This document shows, piece after piece, positions 56,241-64,000 of a stretch of 64,000 bases of DNA. Under the pieces are notes generated by a model. It searched no databases, had not been told where the DNA came from, and saw only the letters and a program-made list of their open reading frames with translations. The DNA comes from Diphasiastrum complanatum (taxonomy: Eukaryota; Streptophyta; Lycopodiopsida; Lycopodiales; Lycopodiaceae). The position numbers were made by a program, and so were the translations under genes. The stretch is from NCBI GenBank assembly GCA_029204225.1, contig CM055106.1:11781810-11845809 (forward strand), given 5' to 3'. Numbering within the stretch: the first letter of the stretch is position 1; every line of letters starts with the position of its first letter.

Positions 56241-57097
56241 TGTTGCAGGACCCACTACAACACATGTGATGTCGTTCCGCTCGACACTTGGAAAAGCGTG
56301 GATCTTCGTTTGCTTCCATAAAACCAGGTGCTTATTATCCGCAAAATTGTTTCTCATAAATGAAGATCTCTCAATGGCCGCTACATTCTAGCTCTCTTGA
56401 GAACCTCTTGCGAGTCTTGTTCGCCTCGTCATCTCGCCATTTGTTTCCGCTCACTCATTTTTCGCCCCAGGGCTTCGAACACTTGGAAGCGGAGCTTACT
56501 TCCGTAGTTTAGTGGCCCTAGCATAGGTACTCTTGTATCTTTTTGATGAAGCCCATCTCTTGCTAGTCTTCTATAGTTGGGCCATCATCTCATGATCTTC
56601 CTCTGACTGGAGGGCTACGTTGGGATTGATCATGATCAGATCCAAACCATGATCCCAGAAACATTCTTGATGCATTAGAAAGGCCATGGATTAGCAATAT
56701 TTGACACTTTCTTGCACGGATAGATCGACACTTGTCTTGTATTTGTGCCCGAAGTCTAGCAATTGTAGCCTCAAGTCATCCGGGTAGATTCTGTCTGAAA
56801 TTCCCAGAATTATTGGCCAGTTCACCAACTCACCTGTGGCTTTTCTACCGGCCATGGATTTCTTTGTTTGAGCGACATGTAGAATGGATCAATTCGCTTT
56901 CACTTCGGTGCCCTCAGGTACTCTTGCTGCCGCCTGCTATCATTTAAGACCTTGCTCTGCCATTCCGATTGCGGTTGTAGTGTTGCAATGATCTCAGCCC
57001 TGGTGGAGTATTGGCTTCGATCTATCTCCTCTTTGCCTCCCCTCATGTTGGGAGGATATTTCCTTTTGAATTAATCCGATTCTTTGGTATCAGCCAT
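56241..57097 (-). pseudogene. 3' ORF relic of gypsy element 4
   Basis: Minus strand from a possible ATG at 57097 (MADTKESD, then TAA). Scattered open pieces include EIDRSQYSTRAEIIATLQPQ, SEWQSKVLNDSRRQQEYLRA, a helical LEATIARLRAQIQDKCRSIR, and near the end VFEALGRKMSERKQMAR. Many stops. It occupies the position before the polypurine tract, like the extra ORFs of gypsy elements 1 and 3, but sequence similarity to them is not convincing by eye beyond the helical segment. Confidence 0.35.
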
Positions 57098-57137
57098 CTT
57101 GTCCCTTGACCTGGTAGGAGAAGCTGCTGGATCTCAT

Positions 57138-57236
57138 GACCTCATTCGTATGAGTGGGTTCATAGGCAGCCAACCTGTAAGTGTTCTTTTTTATGACAGT
57201 TCTACGTATAATTTTATTAATGCTAAATTGGTGTAG
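57138..57236 (+). pseudogene. gypsy retropepsin scrap, plus strand
   Basis: One plus-strand frame reads DLIRMSGFIGSQPVSVLFYD, then SSTYNFINAKLV and a stop. This fits the gypsy protease pattern I.G.I.GQPV.VL.DSGATHNFI, with the D-S-G active site as D-S-S. It is orphaned from any other domain. Confidence 0.6.
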
Positions 57237-57349
57237 CTGGCACCCTGGGAGGGCCGGAATACAAGGCCTAAGGGGCATTTCAATGGAGCTTGGGAGAACT
57301 CAGGAAAGTAGTACCTTACAGGGATGAAGCTAATGTAAATATCAATTTT

Positions 57350-57480
57350 GCATAATTAATGGCCCAAGCATGGCATCCTGCGTGTATAAGCCCATCTTGA
57401 AGAGTCGTCAGTAGATAAGTTGTGTTAGGCCCCAAGTATGGCACCCTGCGTGCATAAGTCCAACTTGTGGTGCCATTAGT
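57350..57480. repeat. pair of roughly 35-bp direct repeats
   Basis: GGCCCAAGCATGGCATCCTG (57361) and GGCCCCAAGTATGGCACCCT (57430) begin two similar blocks that continue TGCGTG(T/C)ATAAG(C/T)CCA. Spacing is about 69 bp. Confidence 0.7.
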
Positions 57481-57826
57481 CACTAGGGGCCAGGAAACCA
57501 ATTTCTGCAAGTCTCAAAATTTAAACTTAGACTTAAAAAAGTATGCAAAAGTCAATGTCAAGATTCTAAAAAGAACTTGCATTCTATATTGAGACTTGAA
57601 ATTCCTAGTCCCATAAGTAAATGTGGAAAGGACACTCCACAAGCTTCTATAAAGAGAAGCCCCTTCTATGTAATTTGGATCCTTAATGTATGAGAGCTAA
57701 GTGCTACCATTTTGGGTCCACTTGTGCTAATTTTGGTGTTTGGCTAAATTTAGTGTGACTTTGTGTAGTATGCATATTTGCTTAAGTTCTTGCTATTTTG
57801 ACCCATTTTAGCATAAGTGCTTCCTC

Positions 57827-60366
57827 TTAATCCACTTGCATAGCATCATCTACACAAGAAAATTTTCCAAAACATGTGAGTAAAGCAAAGTGAGTCGCTT
57901 CCACTTGCTTACCTTTCTCTTGATCATCAAAGATATGAATATATTCAGACCTGAACCTCTGGAAATACTCCCTCTCAAACATATGATCAATATCCAACAA
58001 GAACTCATCAATGCTTGATCTCGAATTTCCACAAAGGTTAGTGAAAACAATGTCACCAATGTCACCATCATAAATCAAAAGATAGATTCCAAACTTTCCA
58101 TCCAACATGAAGTAGAGTAGGTGAAGATGAGTATCAAACCTAATAAATCCAGTCCTCTTGAGTCCATAACAAACCTCAATAAGCTCACCAATGAGATCTC
58201 CCTTGTCTTGAAGAAATTGCCTCTCGATTTATTCCATGTAGTCTTCTCCAACCAACCTTTTTCCATCTCGATCATGAGTGATCAATTCACAATCATAGAA
58301 TCCTTTGAGTTGATGAAGATATGTGAGATCCATGACTTGGATCTTCCCAAGAACCAATCTTTCATTCCTCTTTCCTTCATAAGACTCCCTCTTAATGATT
58401 GCATCATAAGAAGTAGAAATCTCAAAGACATTAGAAGCCATGAAAAAAATGATTAGTACCTTCAACATCAGGATGATTGAAGTACTCTCTTTCTTCAAAC
58501 AAGAACTTCTATTCAATGTTTTAGGTAATATATCATGTGACAATGATTCTTCCTCACTATCATTCACAATGACATCATTCAAAGTACATCCTACTTTGAA
58601 CTCTTCACATACTTCTCTTCTTCTTGACTTGTGACTATCTTCCTCACCAAGTCTCTTGATCGAACCATTTGATCTACTCTCTTTATGAAGACATGTGACT
58701 CCACTTGCTGGAAAAATGACTTTCTTGGAATCATAACAAAAGAATGTAGAAGAACCATTTCTTTCATGAATGCACCTAGCAACATCTTTTTCCATATGAT
58801 CAAAGAAATCATTAACAACAATCTTTTCCAAGGAAGAACCTTCACCTCCATTGATGAAGTTAGCTCTTTCCTTACCTTTTGCATGCTTGCACTTGCCATG
58901 AAGAACCTTTGAAACACCATCATTATCCTCAAGACTAGCCAAGTTAGCACAAAGATGAACATCTCCAAGAAGCATATTAGATTTTGACCTAGATCTACCA
59001 TAAGAAAGCTTTTTAGACTTTGCATAAGATCCACCAATCTTATTGATGCTAAAAGGGAACTTTGGAAAGTTGAGACCAATATCCTTTTCCATTCCATCCT
59101 TTTTGCTAACCATAACAAAAGCATCAAGCTTGAAAAGTCTACCTTGTTTATTGCCCCTAGCAACTAAGATTTCTTCCTTTGTAATGAAGCAAGCATCACC
59201 ACCAAACTTTACCATGTATCCTTTCTCTATCATTTGACCAACACTTAACAAATTCTTTGAAAGTGAAGGAATGTAAATAACACCATCAAGTCTTGCTTTC
59301 CTATTAGTAGAGAGACAAATAGGAATTGAACCAATACCTTCGATCACACACTCACCACCATTGGCCATGTGAATTGCTTTCTTGGCTCCATCATAAGTGA
59401 CCAAAGAGTAAAGAACTCCTTGTGACTAGTCATGTGTGAACTAGCTCCACTATCAATCCACCATGAATCTTTGTCACCTTCACTTGATATTAGACTTGAA
59501 GAACACATCAAAAGAGAATCACCACCACCTAGATCCTCATCATTAGTAGTAAAGTTGATTTGCTTGCTACCTTCATCTCTTTGCTTCTTCAAACATTCAT
59601 TTGCAAAATGCCCTTTGATTCCACAATAAAAGCATTTCAACTTAGACTTATCTTTATTTTTGCCAAAAGAGGAAGTATCACCTTGATCTTGCCCTTTAGA
59701 CCACTTGCCTTTGCCTTTGCCCTTGAACTTGCCTTTGATGAACATAGCATCCTCTTCATAATGAGATGTCGATGTAGATCCACCTCCTCTTGGTTGAAGC
59801 CTATACTCCTCATTCACCAAGATCTCTTGCAAATCCACAATACTTGGCAAAGTCTTTTGAATAGCAAAACTTTGAACAAGATTAGCATGATCATCCAACA
59901 AGCCATTAAGTATAACTTGAACAAGCTCTACCTCCTTAATGCTTTCATCAATACATGCTAACTCATCATTGAATGCCTTAACCCTCAAAAAAAAAGCATG
60001 AGTACTCTCTTCCTTCTTTTGAAAACTTTGAAAGATTTGCCTCCTAAGAGTAAGCACTCTTGATGTAGACTTGGATTCATAAAGCTTCTTCAAAGCTTCT
60101 CAAGCCTCCAAAGATGATGTGCACTTACCAACTTCCTTGAGAAGTTCATTGGTAACATTCATCTTGATCATGTGTAGAGCTTTCTTTGCTCTCTTGTCAT
60201 ACCTCACTTGATCTTGTTGAGTTGCTGGTCTCTCCTCCAAACCTACAACAATCTCTATCAACTCATTCATCTCCAATAAGGACTCCATCCTCACCTTCCA
60301 AGTAGAATAGTTGATTGACGTAAGCCTATCATTGCTCTCCAACATAAATCCACCACTTGTAGCCAT
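57827..60366 (-). pseudogene. copia-derived element G: gag-protease fused to an unknown ORF
   Basis: Minus strand from the ATG at 60366 (MATSGGFMLESNDRLTSINY), the same lineage as element E gag. Zinc knuckle CFYCGIKGHFANEC (about 59630); protease WWIDSGASSHMTSHKEFF (about 59450); NLLSVGQMIEKGYMVKFGG; then QGRLFKLDAFV (about 59125). Where pre-integrase HKRLGH and all of integrase, RT and RNase H should follow, the same frame continues for about 430 codons of unrelated, charged sequence (KSNMLLGDVHLCANLASLED, CIHERNGSSTFFCYDSKK, LKGFYDCELITHDRDGKRLV, DDQEKGKQVEATHFALL) to a stop at 57827. Breaks: TGA at 60100, a one-base frameshift near 59410, TAA at 58229. I do not recognise the fused part; it may be captured host sequence or an element-specific ORF. 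Confidence 0.75.
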
Positions 60367-60956
60367 GTTGAAGTGACCTGATCTTCTTCTTTCAACTTGT
60401 TCCAATGCATAAAGCACTCTCTTGAATGTCAACAAATGAGCTCAAGAAGAAATCACAAAGGTATGGAACCTCTCAAATCTCTTCTAGCACTTCTAACTAG
60501 AAAATCAACACATAGAATAGTGAAATCTTGATCAACCTATGATCTATCCTCAATCTGATGATTCTTGCCAATTCCTAAGATTGAAACACACTCAAATGAA
60601 GTTTAGTAACCTCACAAACTAGAGATCCAATCAAAATTAGGGTTTTGACAAAATAACAAAAAATTGAATATTTCAAATTCTACATGCAATTTTTAGAAAC
60701 TTGGTATATCTTCTTGTAGACTCCAATGAGAACTTCCTAATGCACCAAATATCATCTAAATCCATTAAAACAAGTGTGAAATCGGAATTGATCAAGTATA
60801 TAACCCTATATTGAGTTTTGACCTACAAAAGATCAATTCTACACATGCAAAAATGCTGATTTTTTAGTAGAGATCAATCTAGCATGCTCTAGCATTGGTA
60901 ACTCCTCCAAATCCTTGCTAAAGATGGTTGATCCTTTCATAACCTGAAACACAAGA

Positions 60957-60968
60957 GCTATGATACCA
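60957..60968 (-). other. primer binding site of element G (tRNA-iMet, one mismatch)
   Basis: The minus strand reads TGGTATCATAGC, one base from the usual TGGTATCAGAGC. It is adjacent to an LTR end at 60969 (TGTGAAGGATTTC on the plus strand) and about 590 bp upstream of gag. Confidence 0.8.
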
Positions 60969-61580
60969 TGTGAAGGATTTCAGATCATTCAAGATCCAAT
61001 CCATGTCCCAAATCTTTGGTTACAATAAGGAGCAAACCAACAATCTTGCCAATGTAGAAAAATCAGCATCTACACACAAAATGAGATGCAAACTCTAAGA
61101 GATATTGATCAAACATGAACCAAAACATAAAATATGTTTGCTGTCCGTACAATTACAGTACCCTACTGTATTTCACACGTGTGAAACCGAAAATAGCAAT
61201 AAATGATCATTCTACACACAAGATTGTAAGATAACACCAAGATAGTGCACCAATGAGTAGTAGAACCCAAAGAGAACCATGTATAATGATGAAATGAGAG
61301 ATAGAAGAGAGAAGATGTGTCTCTCCACGAGTTACATCCTTTTATAGAGTTTCCAAACCCTATTTGGCCACTTGGCTTTCCCTCCAAAATGTAAACCCTA
61401 CTATTTGGGTCTAGATTCAATGTACCCAAGGTTCAAATTTGAATCTCTCTCAAACTCGACTACCAACTTTCCCACACTTTCCAAAAGTGTTTATTGAATG
61501 TATTTTAAACTAATATAACTTCAAAAAGTTTGTCTCTAAGTCTAAAATGAGTTTTGGCCTCTTATTGACAATTAACCAAA
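60969..61580 (-). repeat. 5' LTR of element G (upper border uncertain)
   Basis: Begins at 60969 next to the PBS. On the minus strand CTATAAAAGG (61338-61347) is a likely TATA box. No second LTR is found near 57.8 kb or lower, so the 3' end of the element is missing and the LTR length cannot be fixed. Confidence 0.6.
61338..61347 (-). promoter_or_regulatory. candidate TATA box in the LTR of element G
   Basis: The minus strand reads CTATAAAAGG about 370 bp upstream of the PBS, a standard plant TATA sequence at a plausible U3 position. Confidence 0.55.
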
Positions 61581-61784
61581 ATATGAATAAACTAGACTAA
61601 ACTAGTTGAAATCTCTCACAATTACTTGCTGAAGACTGTATCAAAAAGGCTAGAGAAATTCTAGGAGCTAAAAATAGATGTTTTACATTGTTTTTGGATC
61701 TTGAGCCAAGAACTTGAGCCATTGTCGAGATATCTGACTTCAAAGTTTTGAGAAACTTACCTCTACAGCCTCGGTAAAAACCCA

Positions 61785-62900
61785 TCTTGGCTCGCCTCCC
61801 TCACCATTGATAGATCTCATTGAGCCCAATACATTTCTAGAGGGCGAGCCAAGAGCCCAAGTACTCATCATTCTAGATTGAAAAGTGTGAAAATCCTGAT
61901 TTTTACACTTTCTGGGATCCCAAACAGCCTGCCAACTGGGATTCAAGAATTGATAAATCCCAAAGTGTTATATCCTCATTGTTCTCTCAAGGTCTTGGTT
62001 TGCCTATTTGCAAGGTGGCATCCTCTACTTGTGAAAAAGCTAATTGTGTCTGGAGAACCAAGATACCCACAGATTGGCCAGAAATAGAGAAAATCCAAAA
62101 TTTATTATTTTTGGCCTAAAAGCTTCGATTTGTAATATGTTGGCTCGCCTCCTTCACCATTGATAGATCTCATTGATTTTAGTACACTATCCAGAGGCGA
62201 GCCAAGAGCCCAAGTACCCACCAGTTTACATTGAAAAGTGTGAAAATCTTTGATTTTTTACACTTTCTGGGATCCCCAAACAGCCCTATCAACTAGGATT
62301 CAAGATTTGTACAATCCAAAAGTGTCATATCTCACTACTCTCTCAAGGTCTTGGTTCGCCTATTTGCAGGTTGCATCACCCACTCAAGAACAACTTATTT
62401 GAGTCAGGAGAGCCAAGACACCCAAAGAATCAGCCAAAAAGTCAAAAAATTCATATTTACTATTTTTGGTCTAAATTCTTCATTTTTTGGATATGTTGGT
62501 TCGCCTCTTTCACCATTTGATAGCATCTCATTGAGTTTAGTACAGTATCCATAGGGCGAAACCAAGAGCCCAAGCACCCATCATGTTGCATTGAAAAATG
62601 TGGAAAATCCTGATTTTTGCACCTTTTTGGGATCCCAATCTGAGTGACTTTTTGTAAGTGTCATATCTCATTGTCCCTCAGGTTCTTGGTTTGCCTATTT
62701 TCAGGTGGCATCCTCTACTTGTGAAAAAGCTAATTTGAGTCAGGAGAACCAAGATACCCACAGGATTGGCCAGAACTAGAGAAAATCCAAAATTTACTAT
62801 TTTTGGCCTACATGCTTCAATTTTGGATATTTTGACTCGCCTCTTTCAGATCTGAGAGATCTAATAATGCGTTGACATCTCTAGAAGGGCGAGCCATACC
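61785..62900. repeat. tandem array of about 350-bp units with internal hairpin arms
   Basis: Unit starts, marked by GGCTCGCC-type words, lie at 61789, 62142, 62498 and 62834, giving periods of 353, 356 and 336 bp. There are three full units and a partial fourth. Each unit has a first half with inverted arms (61785-61796 with 61843-61854, a perfect 12-bp pair TCTTGGCTCGCC/GGCGAGCCAAGA; 62140-62150 with 62195-62205, perfect 11 bp). The second half has a weaker pair (TCTTGGTT at 61993, AACCAAGA at 62056). The halves share CCAAGA and TACCCA words, so the unit looks like an old dimer. No coding frame. It lies upstream of a plus-strand gypsy gag and may be that element's LTR or leader. Confidence 0.85.
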
Positions 62901-63119
62901 TCCCAAAGGATCCATAGATTTGAACTTTTTTCACTCCGAGCTTCCTACAATCCCAAAATCACCCCAGGACTCCCAAAATTTGATATCTTGACTTCCCCCT
63001 TGTGGTATCCCACCTACATCCATCCACCCTTTATCATTGTCCAAAGAGGGAGATCCAAAAAATCCTCATCCTATCTCCAACCATCACACTTTTTGTTCTC
63101 ACCCAGCCTAACTTGCTAG

Positions 63120-63420
63120 AATTGCCTTCCCAATTTGGGATCCCCCCCCCATATTCACGTGTTTCCCATTCCCATCTTAAATCCCCAGATTTGCTTCCTC
63201 TCATTCACTCTCCGACAATTCCCCAGATCCACATGTCTTGAGAGTGTTACAATCCCATATCTGCATTCCCCAAATTTCACAGACCCATATTCTGGGATCC
63301 CAAAAATCCTAGAATCCCAATTCCACCTCCCCAGATCTCATTCCCCAATTCCATATTCCAAAACCTTACATTCGTACATTTCCAATCTCACATTCCCAGA
63401 GTTTTGAATTCTTGAATCCC
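63120..63420. repeat. C-rich low-complexity leader
   Basis: Pyrimidine-rich sequence with a C run near 63145 and recurrent TCCCAAAATCC, CCCCAGAT and TCCCAATT words. It lies between the tandem array and the gypsy gag start. No coding frame of note. Confidence 0.6.
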
Positions 63421-63601
63421 AAAACAAGATACTTTTCTTAGCTGTGAACTTAGACAAAATATTTTGTTTTGATGCAACTAAGATCAGGTCGAAAGACTAA
63501 ATCGCAGGATCTCAAGAGAGAGAGAGGGAAGTTCACTTGGAGACCAGGAACCATCAACCTAGCCATCCCCAGCCCCAGAATCCTCACAAGAGCAGTTCGA
63601 C

Positions 63602-64000
63602 ATGGCTGCCAATAATCCAAACCAACCTCAAGAGAATCCAATACCACGTGAGGCACCAGGAGCCCAAAGGATTCCCAACCCGTTAGCCTTTGTTGTACCA
63701 TTACCAGGAGCCATTCCACATAATCGACGAGCTCCTAGAATCATCTGCCACGATATGATGGTACTACCGACCCAGCACGCTACCTTCAGATTTATGAGGA
63801 AGCATGTGAAGTCTATGGAGAACAACTCCGAAGAAAAACTTTGACTCTTTAGTATGACCCTCACTGATGCCGCTCGCGAGTGATTTCAACCTTGAGTCAC
63901 GAACGAAACGAGTGGGAATCACTCAAGGACTGCTTTATTAAGAGGTTCAAATCATCCAGGTTTCTTGAAAGCCCATTTTTATTGCTTAGTAGGATCAAAA
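63602..64000 (+). pseudogene. Ty3/gypsy gag, 5' part, runs off the window
   Basis: ATG at 63602 (MAANNPNQPQENPIPREAPG), a Pro/Asn-rich head typical of plant gypsy gag. The conserved gag core is then split over frames: YDGTTDPARYLQIYEEACEV (about 63755) and LFSMTLTDAARE (about 63850), with frameshifts and a stop replacing the usual Trp. NEWESLKDCFIKRFKSSRFL follows (about 63910-63970). This is the Retrotrans_gag pattern. At least two frameshifts before the window end mean it is already broken; downstream domains are outside the window. Confidence 0.85.

Noticed and set aside
61785-62900. Regularly spaced repeats as a possible CRISPR array
   Set aside because: Units are about 350 bp, diverged, without unique spacers, and the context is a plant nuclear genome.

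Overview
The window is plant nuclear DNA. A spliced LOG2/LUL-type RING ubiquitin-ligase gene has orthologues throughout land plants. Everything around it is Ty1/copia and Ty3/gypsy LTR retrotransposons, a LINE relic and a degenerate transposase family, nested and decayed as in a large repeat-rich plant genome. A gymnosperm or other large-genome plant is plausible, but nothing here fixes the species. No bacterial or organellar features were seen.

Layout. 1-3.65 kb: non-coding, with a TC microsatellite and small old tandem duplications. 4.0-5.04 kb (+): LINE reverse-transcriptase relic. 5.05-6.95 kb (+): decayed copia pol. 7.0-13.9 kb (-): 3' two-thirds of a gypsy element with RT, RNase H and integrase, then a long extra ORF in the env position, a polypurine tract and the 3' LTR. 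13.95-14.14 kb (-): copia RT scrap. 14.1-14.9 kb (+): transposase relic. 16.3-20.16 kb (-): LOG2/LUL gene, three exons, 394 codons, apparently intact; the only clear host gene.

21.9-37.03 kb (-) is a three-level nest. Copia element C (LTR, PBS, gag and PR at 34.66-37.03 kb; integrase at 21.96-22.94 kb) is split by LTR element D (22,950-34,658). D has no recognisable pol and carries an acidic D/Q/N-rich ORF. That ORF is itself split by young copia element E (25,810-32,377; two 682-bp LTRs, TSD ATCAT). 37.03-37.76 kb: two copia RNase H scraps. 37.9-40.65 kb (-): a longer copy of the transposase seen at 14 kb, with stops. 41.1-47.03 kb (-): copia element F, one gag-pol frame broken by four nonsense codons. 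47.6-48.15 kb: a direct repeat.

48.4-55.1 kb (-): gypsy element 2, interrupted inside RNase H by a 3,250-bp TG...CA insertion and inside RT by gypsy element 3, of which a 3' LTR and a relic of the env-position ORF remain. 55.3-57.1 kb (-): 3' end of gypsy element 4. 57.14-57.24 kb (+): retropepsin scrap. 57.8-61 kb (-): copia-derived element G, whose gag-protease runs in frame into a long unrelated sequence in place of integrase, RT and RNase H. 61.78-62.9 kb: tandem array of about 350-bp units built from hairpin-capable halves, upstream of a gypsy gag (+, 63.6 kb to the window end).

Apart from the RING ligase, these features do not cooperate in a pathway; they record successive insertions. 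The best candidates for something undescribed are: the env-position ORF shared by two gypsy elements; the gag-protease plus unknown ORF of element G; the acidic ORF of element D; the dimeric hairpin satellite; and the 3.25-kb LTR-like insertion.
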